Assembly (NCBI GenBank): GCA_020025015.1 | Contig: JAHHSV010000016.1 | Coordinates: 1 to 32,538 of the forward strand | Source of the DNA: Anaeroplasmataceae bacterium | GTDB taxonomy: Bacteria > Bacillota_I > Bacilli_A > Acholeplasmatales > Anaeroplasmataceae | Length of the DNA: 32,538 nt | Reading direction: 5' to 3' | Shown: in pieces, positions 7,112 to 16,671 of the stretch | Layout of the letters: each line of letters opens with the position of its first letter | Numbering within the stretch: position 1 is the stretch's first letter | The notes under the pieces: generated by a model | What the model was told of the DNA's origin: nothing | The model's database searches: none | What the model saw: the letters and a program-made list of their open reading frames with translations, nothing else | Translations under genes and position numbers: made by a program

Positions 7112-9097
7112 GTGGATTGGTATAAGGTTTGGCAGGAAAACCATCTTTTTGCGGTTGAAAAAAATCTTTTAAAGAAAAGAAAATATATATATACTCCATG
7201 CATTAAGGTAAATCAGGATGGCTTCCAAAATGCAGATGTAAGAAAAGAAATTTATGCTGATACACTAGCTAGATATTATCGCTATTGTGGTGATAATGTA
7301 ATGTATGCTCCTTCCTTTGATACTATATGCTATTCATCCTTTATGGAGTCTAAAATTGAAAATAATGAGCTTAATGATTTGTTTTATGATACCTATAATA
7401 ATGAATTAGTTGCCTTAAATGTTGGGTATTCCCCAAAAAAGGCGATTAATTTAAGAAGTAGTGAGGCTTTACTTTTTATTCAAAGGTTTTTCTTATTCTT
7501 ATATAATAATGGTATTATTAAATACAAGGAAAAGTCAGTTTTAGAAAATACAGAAACTAATAAAATATATGATGGTATTGAAACAACCTATAAGGAGAAA
7601 AGAACAACTAAAAATGTGTTTACCTTAGAAATTGAAAAATATATTGATAGATTTCTTTATAATTTAGAGCGTTTACCAATAGATGACTCTTTAAAAAATG
7701 AATTCATTTCTAAGCTTGATAAACAGGATTTATTAGAATTAAGCTTCTTTACTGAGAGTAATTTTGAGTTTAAGCTTTTATTAGAGGAGCCTGAGCTTTT
7801 AGGAAGCTTAGGAGCTTTAGTTATTAATCCTAACTATATGGATATTTTAGATTATGTAGCCCCAGAGGAAATCTTTGCGGTTGAAAACTTTTTAGAAAGA
7901 CGTAATAAAAAATATTTATTTACAGGTAATACATTTACTAATCCATTAAATGGAAATCAAATTCCTATTTTTATTTCCTTAGCCTATAAGGAGGCTAAAA
8001 AGCCACTATTTGGCTATAATTCAGATGATGCCATAATCCTAAAGGAATTAGGAATAGAGCCTGTTAATATTGTTGTCGATGGGGTTTTAGTTAATAGTGA
8101 TTTTTTAGATGGTATGGATTTAAAGTCTGCTCATAATAGGATTATTGATGATTTTTCAAGCTATGAAATTGGTAATAGAGTAACTAAATATCTAAAAAAG
8201 GATATCGTTATTTCATCATTAGATAAGTATGGCTGTCCTTTCCCCTTAATGACTAATGGTAGTAATATTATTACCTTAGAAGAACATTTACCATTAACCT
8301 TTAGTAGCCGTTTTAGAATAATTGTACCAGGTGAATCAAATATTTCATCTGAGTATCATTTATTTAGTGGCAGCTTAAATAATTTATTTATTCATGCTAT
8401 CCTACCTTATATGGCTATTTTAGGAGAAAAAGCCGTTGAGATTGATGAGCCCTTAGCTCCTGATAATATTAAGGAGGTTAAGGAATGGCTAAAGAATGCC
8501 TTATTAATTGTTAATAGAAATGATGCTATATATGATTTATTTATGCCTTTAATGCTTTTATCAATAGTAGAGAAGGCTATGCATATTGATTTTGAAAGTA
8601 CTGTAGAGGTATTAACTACTAATAGTGTTTATGATGGCTATGGTAATACTATTAAAAAGGAATATAATAATTTAGTTAAAATGCGTGATTTAGTTTCTAC
8701 CTATGGTAGTGATGCAATAAGGCTATATTATTTAGATACTGATATTTCTAAGCCTATGTATTTTGATAAGGATAGTATTTTTAAATATAAGCAATTTTTA
8801 TTAAATATTGAAGCACGTTATTCTAAGAGCTTTTTAGATAATAATTTTGATATGGAATTTCCATTCTATCAATTTAAAAATAAGGCTTATGATGCGTTAG
8901 TGGGCTTTGATTTACCACGTTATGTTAAAACTATTTTTGAATTTGTAAAGGAAAATGAGGATTTAATGCTTACAAAAAAGCAAGCATTAGAATTTTTAAT
9001 CATAATTTCAATCGTTGCACCTGACTTGGCGGAAAGCTTACATTATAAGTATTTTAGCTCAAAGCAGCTTTTGATTGATTATGGTTGGGTATTGTAG
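7112..9097 (+). CDS. degenerate leucyl-tRNA synthetase paralogue without HIGH and KMSKS motifs
   Basis: This 661-residue class I aminoacyl-tRNA-synthetase-like protein aligns by eye with LeuRS along its length. N-terminal WYKVWQENHLFAVE and ADTLARYYRYCGDNVMYAPSFDT match the LeuRS entry helix and the strand after HIGH. An editing-domain-like FTG..NPLNGNQIPI (270-286) lies mid-protein, STYGSDAIRLYYLDTDISKP (529-548) matches the segment after KMSKS, and IVAPDLAESLHYKYF matches the anticodon-binding domain. The HIGH position (about 36-43) reads DGFQNADV and the KMSKS region (about 504-526) has no KMSKS-like sequence. ATP-dependent activation of leucine is therefore unlikely. GTG start at 7112 has AAAGGAGG upstream. 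Its role is unknown: it may bind tRNA, a carrier protein (acpP is next door) or polC/membrane partners. Paralogy is well supported; function is not. Confidence 0.82.
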   Translation: MDWYKVWQENHLFAVEKNLLKKRKYIYTPCIKVNQDGFQNADVRKEIYADTLARYYRYCGDNVMYAPSFDTICYSSFMESKIENNELNDLFYDTYNNELVALNVGYSPKKAINLRSSEALLFIQRFFLFLYNNGIIKYKEKSVLENTETNKIYDGIETTYKEKRTTKNVFTLEIEKYIDRFLYNLERLPIDDSLKNEFISKLDKQDLLELSFFTESNFEFKLLLEEPELLGSLGALVINPNYMDILDYVAPEEIFAVENFLERRNKKYLFTGNTFTNPLNGNQIPIFISLAYKEAKKPLFGYNSDDAIILKELGIEPVNIVVDGVLVNSDFLDGMDLKSAHNRIIDDFSSYEIGNRVTKYLKKDIVISSLDKYGCPFPLMTNGSNIITLEEHLPLTFSSRFRIIVPGESNISSEYHLFSGSLNNLFIHAILPYMAILGEKAVEIDEPLAPDNIKEVKEWLKNALLIVNRNDAIYDLFMPLMLLSIVEKAMHIDFESTVEVLTTNSVYDGYGNTIKKEYNNLVKMRDLVSTYGSDAIRLYYLDTDISKPMYFDKDSIFKYKQFLLNIEARYSKSFLDNNFDMEFPFYQFKNKAYDALVGFDLPRYVKTIFEFVKENEDLMLTKKQALEFLIIISIVAPDLAESLHYKYFSSKQLLIDYGWVL

Positions 9098-9105
9098 GAG
9101 GTATT

Positions 9106-9864
9106 ATGTTAGAAAAGCTTTCAATTTGCTTAGTTCATCCTAAGCTTATGGGAAAATATATTGTTGAGAAGACCTCAAAGGCGGTTTGGCTAGTTGTTGT
9201 ATTTTTACTTATAAATGCGGCAACTATTATGCTCCTAAAGGGCTTTGATAGTGGCATATCGCAAGAAGATGAAGCGACAATTATGACGGCGGTTATGCAT
9301 GATCGTAATTTAGAATTTAAGGATAATAAATTAACTGGTAATGCTAAGACTTATGATTTTGAGGGAGTTGTTTTATCTTTCTTTCAAGAAAATACAGATA
9401 GACAAGCTTTAGTCAGCATAGATTTTAAAAATGATTCCTATAGTGTTTATTTATTAACGCTTAAATTATCAGAAAAATCATATGATGGCTTAGGAATAAA
9501 GGACTTTAATTTGAGTGATGGTATTAGCCAAGCTGATAGATTAGCCTTGAATAAATTAGTTAATTTGGCTGTTAAGGATTTTATGCCAGCCTTAATCACC
9601 TATACAGGTATTGTAGAAATTGTAGATATGCTATTTACATTCTTACTATTATTTTTATTCTTGCTTTTAGTTGGTGGTGCAATTAATCCAAGGGTTGTAG
9701 GAAGCTATAAGGTAAGATTAGCATTTTTGTCATTAGTTTCTTATTGTGTATTTAATTGGTTTTATCTAGCAACAGGATTTAGAGCTTTATATTATCTTGC
9801 TGTTATAATACCTTATGTTTATTTTTTTGTAGCAGCGAGAAATATTGTTAAGATTGAGGGGTAA
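9106..9864 (+). CDS. membrane protein of unknown function, DUF1189/YIP1-like topology
   Basis: This 252-residue protein has one N-terminal membrane segment (about 24-44, VWLVVVFLLINAATIMLL), a soluble middle domain of roughly 110 residues, and three C-terminal membrane segments (about 172-192, 203-223, 226-245). The layout resembles DUF1189 proteins, but no diagnostic motif was found. ATG 9106 is chosen because AGGAGG lies 5 nt upstream; an earlier TTG at 9085 would overlap the previous gene. It starts 8 nt after the LeuRS-like gene and ends 5 nt before polC, so the three are probably one operon. No function is proposed. Confidence 0.7.
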   Translation: MLEKLSICLVHPKLMGKYIVEKTSKAVWLVVVFLLINAATIMLLKGFDSGISQEDEATIMTAVMHDRNLEFKDNKLTGNAKTYDFEGVVLSFFQENTDRQALVSIDFKNDSYSVYLLTLKLSEKSYDGLGIKDFNLSDGISQADRLALNKLVNLAVKDFMPALITYTGIVEIVDMLFTFLLLFLFLLLVGGAINPRVVGSYKVRLAFLSLVSYCVFNWFYLATGFRALYYLAVIIPYVYFFVAARNIVKIEG

Positions 9865-9869
9865 ATAAG

Positions 9870-12800
9870 ATGGAATTAGATTTTTTAAATAATTCTTTAA
9901 TCGATTTTAATCAAAACTCTTATGAGCTTAATTCGTGTGTTTTTCATAAATCAACAAGTGAGCTTGCCCTAGATTTTCGCTTTCAAAATGCCTTGATTTT
10001 AAGTGAGTATTTAAGCTTTATTGAGTGCTTTAATAAGGAATTTCAAGAGGACGATATTAAGGTTAATATTAAAGTTAGCTATGAAAATGAAAATTTAAAG
10101 GAAGAAGAATTTAGAAAGTATTTAGAGCATGTTTTAGATGTACAAGCATCTATTTACCCACGCTTTAATGCTTTGAAGGGGAATAAGCCCAAGTATGAGG
10201 ACCATGCCTTTACCTTTACAGTTGAAAGGGATGCTCATGGCTTAGGAAGATTAGCTCTTGATTTAGAGGAGGCCTTTAAAAGCTATGGCTTAAATGTTTC
10301 GATTTTCTTAGAGGAGGATCCTAATAAGTGTATTGCTGATGAAATTCATAAAATGGATTTAGAGCAGCGTCAAACCCTAAAGGAAATGAATGATGAGGCT
10401 AAATCCTTACAGCAAAAGTCTAAGAAGATGAATGAAAAGGATAAATATAATCGTTTTATTGCTCCTGAATTAAGTCAAATTAAGGATATTCCTTTAACTG
10501 CTAATGAGCTATCAATTTATACTAATGAATCAGGTATTCCTATTTTTACAATTCAAGGTGAAATTTTTGATATTGAAATTAGAAGCTTTACTAATTCAAC
10601 CCTAGCGGTTATGAAGATAACAGATGAAACTGATTCAATTGTTGTAAAGAAATGGCTACGTGGTGAAAAGCAAATAGAGGGCTATAAGGAAATTAAGTCT
10701 GGGGACTGCGTAAAGGTAGTTGGTAAGGCTGAATTTGACCCTTATGCTAAAAATGTTGTTGTAATGGCAAATCAAATTGACTTACTTGGTCATAAGGAAA
10801 AGGAAGAAATTATTGATGATGCCTTAGTTAAGCGTGTTGAGCTTCATGCCCATAGTAAGATGAGTGCGTTAGATGGTTTAGCTGAGCCTCTAGATTATTA
10901 TGATGTATGCAAAAAATGGGGTCATAAGGCTATTGCGATAACTGATCATAATGGTGTTTATAATATTCCTGATATTTATCATGCAAGAGATAAATATGAG
11001 GGTATTAAGCCTATTTATGGTGTTGAATTGAATTATATTGACGATAAAAAGTATTATGTTGCCTTTGATGATCGTGATATTGATTTAAAAACTGCAACCT
11101 TTGTTGTATTCGACTTAGAGACAACTGGTTTAAGCCATGAGCGTGATACAATTATTGAAATTGCTGCTACTAAATATACAATATCTGGAGAAACAGATAG
11201 CTTTGAAACCTTTGTTAATCCAGAAAGACCTATTCCAGCTAAGATTACTGAGATTACCTCAATTACTGATGAAATGGTCGCAGATGCTCCAACCTTAAAG
11301 GAGATTATGCCTAAGTTCTTAGACTTCTTAGATGGTTCTATTTTAGTAGCACATAATGCAAAATTCGACGTTGGTATGGTTCATGCTAAAATGGATGAGC
11401 TTGGCTATGATTATGTCGATTATCCAGTAATTGATACCTTGAATGCTTTACGTGCTCTTCACTTTAATGAATTAAAGAAATTTAACCTAAAGGAATTTGC
11501 TAAATATTATAAGGTAAAGCAGGAGCATCATCACCGTGCGATTGATGATACAAGAGTTACTGCTGAATGCTTTATTTTAATGCTTCAGGAATTCTTCCAG
11601 GCTGGTGTTGATAATTATAGTAAGATCAATAAGATGCTAATAAAGGAAGATGAATTCTTTAAATCACAAATTCCTCATCATATTAATATTTTAGTTAAGA
11701 CTCAGCCGGGCTTAAAGAATATGTATAAGCTTTTAAGTGATGCCTTAACTACTCACTGCTTTGGTGAAGCTCGTTTGCTTAGAACAGTTTTAGAAAAATA
11801 TCGTGATGGTATTTTAGTTGGTAGTGGCTGTGTTAATGGCGAGGTCTTCCAGGAGGCTTTAATTGGTTCTTATAGTAAAATTAAGGATTTAGTTGAGTTC
11901 TATGATTATATTGAGGTTCAGCCTCCTTTAGCCTATAAGCAATTATATAAGGATATGCCTAATGGTGAAGAGGTTGTTAAGACCTGTATTCGTAAGATAA
12001 TTGAGGCGGCTAAGGAAGCTAATAAGATAGTAGTAGCGACAAGTGATTGCCACTATATTCGTAAATCTGAACATAAGTATCGTGATATATTAATTGCCTC
12101 ACCTCAAACTGGTGGTGCCTATCATCCTTTAAATAGATATGAGGAAACTCCAGATATGCATTTTAGAACAACTAATGAAATGCTAGAGGAGTTTAAGTTT
12201 TTGGGTGAAGAATTAGCCTATGAAATAGTTGTTGAAAATACAAATAAGGTTGCTGATTCAATTGAAGAGGTAGAAGCCTTCCATAAGGAAATGTTTGCCC
12301 CTCGTGATGATCAGTTTAAGGATAGCTTAGGTGTACCTAGTATAGTTGAGGCCTTAAAGAGTATTGTTAAGGAAAATGAAACTAAGATGTATGGTGAAAA
12401 TCCTCATCCAATTGTTACTAAGCGTTTAAATCGTGAGCTTAATTCAATTATTAGTAATGGTTATTCATCAGTTTACTATATGAGTCACCTAATGGTTACT
12501 AAGTCCTTAGCTGATGGCTACCTAGTAGGCTCAAGAGGATCTGTAGGCTCATCCTTAGTTGCGACAATGATGCAGATTACGGAAATTAATCCGTTAGCGC
12601 CACATTATCGTTGTAAGAAATGTCATTTCCATGCTTTCAAAATGAATGAAAAGGAAAAGGCAGAATATGGCTTACGTGAGGGTGAGGAGCAATTCCAGGA
12701 TGTTTTACAAAGCGTTGAATCTGGTTATGACTTACCTGATGCAGTTTGTCCAATTTGTGGGGAGAAGCTTGTTAAGGATGGTCATGATATTCCATTTGAA

Positions 12801-14315
12801 ACCTTCCTAGGCTTTAATGGTGATAAGGTACCAGATATCGATTTAAACTTCTCTGGTGATTATCAGCCTACTGCTCATTTATTCGTTAGAGAGTTTATGG
12901 GTGATGAATATGCATTTAGAAGTGGTACAGTTGGTACCTTAGCTGAGAAGAATGCCTTTGGTTATGTTAAGGGCTACTGTGAACGTAAGAATAAGAATTT
13001 AAGAAGCTGTGAGATGGATAGAATTAGTCAAAAGCTTGTTGGCGTTCGTCGTTCAACTGGCCAGCATCCAGGTGGTATTATCGTTGTGCCTAATTATGTT
13101 GATATTTATGATGTTACTCCTATTCAATATCCAGCTGATAATATTGATAATGAGTGGAGAACTACCCACTTTGATTACCATAGCTTTGAAAATAACCTTT
13201 TAAAGCTTGATATTCTAGGACACGATGATCCGACTATCATTAAATATCTAATGGATTATGTACATTTACATCAGGATGAATTCCCATTTGATAATCCTCA
13301 GGATATTCCAATTGATGATAAGAATGTTTATCGTTTATTCTCTGGTACAGATGTAATCGGGGTTAAGCCTGAGGATATTGAATCAGTTGTTGCATCCTAT
13401 GCGGTGCCAGAATTTGGTACAACCTTCGTAAGAAGATTATTAAGTGATACTATGCCTAAGACCTTTGCCGAATTGGTTAAAATTTCAGGTTTAAGCCATG
13501 GTACTGGTGTATGGGCTGGTAATAGTCAGGATTTAGTTTTGGATAAAACTGAATATGGTAAGATTCCATTTAGTGATGTAATAGGTTGTCGTGATGATAT
13601 TATGGTTTATCTATTATATCAAGGCCTAGAGCCTTTAAAGGCCTTTGAAATTATGGAGTTTGTTCGTAAGGGTAAATTACATAAGGGTCAAGTTGAAAAA
13701 TGGGAAAAATATAAGGCTTATATGCAGGAAATGAAGGTTCCAGAATGGTTCATTTGGTCTTGTGAGCAAATTGAATACATGTTCCCTAAGGCTCATGCGA
13801 CAGCTTATGTATTAATGGCGTTAAGAATTGCTTGGTTTAAGGTTTATTCACCTAAGCTATTCTATAGTGCTTGGTTTACAGCGAGAGCTAAGGCTCATTC
13901 AGTTAAGGCCTTCTTAGGTGGTAAGATTGCGATTAAGGCAATGATTGAAGAGCTTAATAATAAGCCTGATAAGACAGCTAAGGATGATGATTTAGTTAAT
14001 GCCTTATATGTTGCCTTAGAAATGGTTGTAAGAGGTATAAAGTTCTTACCTCTAGATATTGAAAAGTCTGATGCTACTACCTATTTAGTAGAGGATGAGG
14101 GCTTAAGAATTCCATTTAGCGCCGTTGATGGACTTGGTGATGCGGTTGCTATTGATATTGTTGAAAAGCGTAATGAACGTCCATTTACTTCAAAGAAGGA
14201 TGTTTTAAATCGTACAAGATTAAATCAAACCTTGTATCATGAGTTTGAATTAATGCATGCTTTTGCTGATTTACCGGATGAGGATAAGGAAGAAGAATAT
14301 GGCTTGTTTGCGTAA
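9870..14315 (+). CDS. polC: DNA polymerase III alpha subunit, Gram-positive PolC type
   Basis: This 1481-residue replicative DNA polymerase has built-in 3'-5' exonuclease. Domains in order: an N-terminal tau-binding region, an OB fold (about 215-310), a PHP domain starting at HAH 326-328 and split by the exonuclease, and the exonuclease with DLETTG at 415, AHNAKFD and DD at 559-560. The split PHP resumes, then come a zinc-binding segment (CKKC and CPIC about 915-965), the polymerase palm with PDIDLN at 988-993 (catalytic D989 and D991), and a helix-hairpin-helix C-terminus. Length is typical (B. subtilis 1437). ATG follows GAGGGG by 10 nt. It is the leading-strand replicase of Bacillota and supports that placement of the host. 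Confidence 0.98.
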   Translation: MELDFLNNSLIDFNQNSYELNSCVFHKSTSELALDFRFQNALILSEYLSFIECFNKEFQEDDIKVNIKVSYENENLKEEEFRKYLEHVLDVQASIYPRFNALKGNKPKYEDHAFTFTVERDAHGLGRLALDLEEAFKSYGLNVSIFLEEDPNKCIADEIHKMDLEQRQTLKEMNDEAKSLQQKSKKMNEKDKYNRFIAPELSQIKDIPLTANELSIYTNESGIPIFTIQGEIFDIEIRSFTNSTLAVMKITDETDSIVVKKWLRGEKQIEGYKEIKSGDCVKVVGKAEFDPYAKNVVVMANQIDLLGHKEKEEIIDDALVKRVELHAHSKMSALDGLAEPLDYYDVCKKWGHKAIAITDHNGVYNIPDIYHARDKYEGIKPIYGVELNYIDDKKYYVAFDDRDIDLKTATFVVFDLETTGLSHERDTIIEIAATKYTISGETDSFETFVNPERPIPAKITEITSITDEMVADAPTLKEIMPKFLDFLDGSILVAHNAKFDVGMVHAKMDELGYDYVDYPVIDTLNALRALHFNELKKFNLKEFAKYYKVKQEHHHRAIDDTRVTAECFILMLQEFFQAGVDNYSKINKMLIKEDEFFKSQIPHHINILVKTQPGLKNMYKLLSDALTTHCFGEARLLRTVLEKYRDGILVGSGCVNGEVFQEALIGSYSKIKDLVEFYDYIEVQPPLAYKQLYKDMPNGEEVVKTCIRKIIEAAKEANKIVVATSDCHYIRKSEHKYRDILIASPQTGGAYHPLNRYEETPDMHFRTTNEMLEEFKFLGEELAYEIVVENTNKVADSIEEVEAFHKEMFAPRDDQFKDSLGVPSIVEALKSIVKENETKMYGENPHPIVTKRLNRELNSIISNGYSSVYYMSHLMVTKSLADGYLVGSRGSVGSSLVATMMQITEINPLAPHYRCKKCHFHAFKMNEKEKAEYGLREGEEQFQDVLQSVESGYDLPDAVCPICGEKLVKDGHDIPFETFLGFNGDKVPDIDLNFSGDYQPTAHLFVREFMGDEYAFRSGTVGTLAEKNAFGYVKGYCERKNKNLRSCEMDRISQKLVGVRRSTGQHPGGIIVVPNYVDIYDVTPIQYPADNIDNEWRTTHFDYHSFENNLLKLDILGHDDPTIIKYLMDYVHLHQDEFPFDNPQDIPIDDKNVYRLFSGTDVIGVKPEDIESVVASYAVPEFGTTFVRRLLSDTMPKTFAELVKISGLSHGTGVWAGNSQDLVLDKTEYGKIPFSDVIGCRDDIMVYLLYQGLEPLKAFEIMEFVRKGKLHKGQVEKWEKYKAYMQEMKVPEWFIWSCEQIEYMFPKAHATAYVLMALRIAWFKVYSPKLFYSAWFTARAKAHSVKAFLGGKIAIKAMIEELNNKPDKTAKDDDLVNALYVALEMVVRGIKFLPLDIEKSDATTYLVEDEGLRIPFSAVDGLGDAVAIDIVEKRNERPFTSKKDVLNRTRLNQTLYHEFELMHAFADLPDEDKEEEYGLFA

Positions 14316-14411
14316 TTTTGTGTGAAATTATGTAAAAGAACTTTTACGGTAGAAAGACAATATAGAAAATGCTATAATTTGATTACGATAGTATTGGAGG
14401 AAAAGAAGTAT

Positions 14412-15155
14412 ATGAAACAACAAAATCCTGTATTCTCACAAATTGAAGTAGGAACAACGCATTATGAAGACGTTGATTCTGCTACCTATAAAGGTATTAC
14501 TTTAAAGACTGGTTTTTTATTACTAGTTACTATTTTAGTGGCAGCCTTAGTTGTTGCATTTTTACCAACAATTTTAAATAATAATCCAACTGGCTTATAT
14601 GTAGCCTTAGTTGTATCATCATTTGTTGGCTTATTTGCTGTAATGTTTGGTAGATTATCTACTAAGAGAGCAAAATATGCTGGTGTTATCTACGCTGCCT
14701 GCCAAGGCTTATTTTTAGGAACTATTACAGCTCTATGTGATGCGATGGCTCCTGGTGTTGCAACAATTGCAATTTTCTCAACCTTAATTATTTTTGCAAC
14801 AATGCTTATTCTATATGCAAGTGGTATTATTAGAAATGGTTCTTTCTTTAGAAAGCTTGCCTATGGTTTATCATTTAGTGTAATTGGTGTATTGATCTTT
14901 GCAATGCTATATCAATTAATTGCTGGACCTATTCAAAGCTGGGGTTTATTAATTGGCTTAGAGGCATTCCTATTAATCTATGGTGCAGTAACCTTAATAT
15001 TCAATTTTGATGAAGCAACCTATGTAGTACAAAGCGGATGTACAAAGGATGCTGAGTGGTCAGTATCATTAGGTTTAGTCGTAAGTATTCTATATATTTA
15101 CGTTGAGGCCTTAAGATTAGCAGCAATTATTGCAGCTTATTCTTCAGATAACTAA
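14412..15155 (+). CDS. Bax inhibitor-1/YccA-family membrane protein
   Basis: This 247-residue protein has about seven membrane segments and a short polar N-terminus (MKQQNPVFSQIE), typical of the bacterial BI-1-like branch whose members begin near an NPVF motif. The C-terminal membrane helices carry the family's acidic residues (FNFDEATYVV and KDAEW). Proteins of this family are implicated in Ca2+ leak and membrane-protein quality control; the role here is not visible. ATG 14412 is preferred: GGAGG lies 12 nt upstream and a TATAAT box sits at 14373-14378, which would lie inside a longer reading frame from 14322. It is monocistronic, with a terminator at 15171-15214. Confidence 0.87.
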   Translation: MKQQNPVFSQIEVGTTHYEDVDSATYKGITLKTGFLLLVTILVAALVVAFLPTILNNNPTGLYVALVVSSFVGLFAVMFGRLSTKRAKYAGVIYAACQGLFLGTITALCDAMAPGVATIAIFSTLIIFATMLILYASGIIRNGSFFRKLAYGLSFSVIGVLIFAMLYQLIAGPIQSWGLLIGLEAFLLIYGAVTLIFNFDEATYVVQSGCTKDAEWSVSLGLVVSILYIYVEALRLAAIIAAYSSDN

Positions 15156-15170
15156 TAAAAGGAATAATTG

Positions 15171-15214
15171 AAAGGACTTTACAGACCTATTTTTGGGCCG
15201 AGAGTCCTTTTTTT
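15171..15214 (+). terminator. intrinsic terminator after the BI-1-like gene
   Basis: AAGGACT (15172-15178) pairs with AGTCCTT (15203-15209) around a 24-nt loop that can form a second short GACC/GGGCC-type helix. Seven T's follow. Confidence 0.75.
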
Positions 15215-15216
15215 CT

Positions 15217-15244
15217 TTGTTTTAAAGAAGATATTTGTTATAAT
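15217..15244 (+). promoter_or_regulatory. promoter of the ylmH-udk-mtnN-rnh operon
   Basis: TTGTTT (15217-15222), 16 nt, TATAAT (15239-15244), about 50 nt before the ylmH ATG. Confidence 0.55.
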
Positions 15245-15296
15245 TATAATTGGGTGGAAATTGTTTTCACTAATTTTTATGATATAGAGGCTTATA

Positions 15297-16037
15297 ATGA
15301 CCGAGGAAGAACGTTTTAGAAAAAGAGTGGATAATCTAATTGATGGGGCTTATAGCGGTAAGCTAGTATTATTACCCTTTTTAGATACTAATTATCAACA
15401 AATTGTTAAAACCTCCTTTAAGCATAATGAGAAAGTAAAACCATATTTTTATGGTGGCTATTCTGATGCTGAATATAAGCGTGCTATTTTTTATTATGAT
15501 GTACCAAAGGATGAGATGTTTAATATAGCTAAGCTTAAGATTGATTATTCAAGGCTTAATGGTAGCATTAATCATCGGAGTATTCTTGGTAGTGTTTTAG
15601 GACTTGGCTTAAAAAGAGAAATAGTAGGAGATATTATTTTATATGAGGATAACTACTATATTTTAGTTGATGCTAAAATGAAGGACTTTGCAATAGATAA
15701 TTTAAATTATATTGGTAATGTACCAGTTAAGCTTATTGAGGTTAGTTATAATCTAGAAAATCAAAACAAATATTTAGAAAAAGTCTGCTTTTTAGCTTCC
15801 TTACGCTTAGATGTAATAATTGCTGGCTTTTATAATTTAAGTAGAAGCAGTGCTCAAGAGCTAATTAAGTCAGGCTTAGTTAAGGTAAATCATAAGGATA
15901 CCTTAAATATTTCAATGGTGCTTAAGGAAAATGATTTATTAAGCATAAGAGGAAAAGGTAGATTAATAGTAAATAGAGTAAATGGTAAGACTAAAAGTGG
16001 AAATTTAGTTGTTGAATTTAAAAAGCCAATAGATTAG
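15297..16037 (+). CDS. ylmH: S4-domain RNA-binding protein YlmH
   Basis: This 246-residue protein has an N-terminal domain with the YlmH signatures YGGYSDAEYKRA and HRSILGSVLGLGLKREIVGDI, and a C-terminal S4 RNA-binding domain (about 165-225, SLRLDVIIAGFYNLSRSSAQ...VNHK). In Bacillota YlmH binds the 50S subunit and is linked to ribosome-associated quality control and cell division. In most relatives it sits in the ftsZ-proximal ylm cluster; here it begins a different operon with udk, mtnN and an RNase H. ATG 15297 is preceded by AGAGG at normal distance. Confidence 0.9.
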   Translation: MTEEERFRKRVDNLIDGAYSGKLVLLPFLDTNYQQIVKTSFKHNEKVKPYFYGGYSDAEYKRAIFYYDVPKDEMFNIAKLKIDYSRLNGSINHRSILGSVLGLGLKREIVGDIILYEDNYYILVDAKMKDFAIDNLNYIGNVPVKLIEVSYNLENQNKYLEKVCFLASLRLDVIIAGFYNLSRSSAQELIKSGLVKVNHKDTLNISMVLKENDLLSIRGKGRLIVNRVNGKTKSGNLVVEFKKPID

Positions 16038-16048
16038 GAGAATAGAAA

Positions 16049-16669
16049 ATGGAAAATATATTGATAATTGTTGCTGGCGGAAGTGCTAGCGGAAAGACTA
16101 CAGTTGTAAGTAAGCTAATGAAATCATTAAATTATAATGATGTTAATGTAATTTGTGAGGATAATTATTATAAGGACCAATCAAATTTATCAATGGAAGA
16201 GCGTAAATTAACTAATTATGATCATCCAAATTCTATCGATGATGACCTATTATATGAGGATTTAAAGAAGCTATTAAGCGGTAAGGAGATTGAGGCTCCG
16301 GTTTATGATTTCGTAACTCATAACCGTAAGGCTGATGAGGTTTTACATATTACTCCTAAAAAGGTTACAATTTTAGAGGGTATCTTAGCCTTATATGATG
16401 AAAGAATTAGAGATTTAGCTGAAATTAAAATTTTTGTTGAAAGTGATGATGATATTCGCTTCATTAGAAGATTACATCGTGATATTACTGAGCGTGGTCG
16501 TACCCTAGAGTTTGTAATTAAGCAATATCTAGATACAGTTAAGCCAATGTATGATGCCTATATTTCTAAGACTAAAAAATACGCAGATATTATAATTCCT
16601 AATGATAATTATAATGATATTGCTTTAGATATATTACTAGCTAAAATTAAAGAAATTATTAGGGGGTAA
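16049..16669 (+). CDS. udk: uridine kinase
   Basis: This 206-residue cytosolic kinase phosphorylates uridine and cytidine to UMP and CMP in pyrimidine salvage. The P-loop GGSASGKTT is at 10-18, the substrate-loop segment DNYYKD follows, then YDHPNSID, APVYDF and the lid RRLHRDITERGR. All are typical of Udk, and the length is normal. It starts 11 nt after ylmH with an AGGAGA site and is followed 2 nt later by mtnN, so it is translated from the same message. Confidence 0.95.
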   Translation: MENILIIVAGGSASGKTTVVSKLMKSLNYNDVNVICEDNYYKDQSNLSMEERKLTNYDHPNSIDDDLLYEDLKKLLSGKEIEAPVYDFVTHNRKADEVLHITPKKVTILEGILALYDERIRDLAEIKIFVESDDDIRFIRRLHRDITERGRTLEFVIKQYLDTVKPMYDAYISKTKKYADIIIPNDNYNDIALDILLAKIKEIIRG

Positions 16670-16671
16670 TT

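Noticed and set aside
13009..13203. Alternative-frame ORF inside polC
   Set aside because: Overlaps the conserved polymerase domain; hydrophobic composition is what a shifted frame of AT-rich coding gives.
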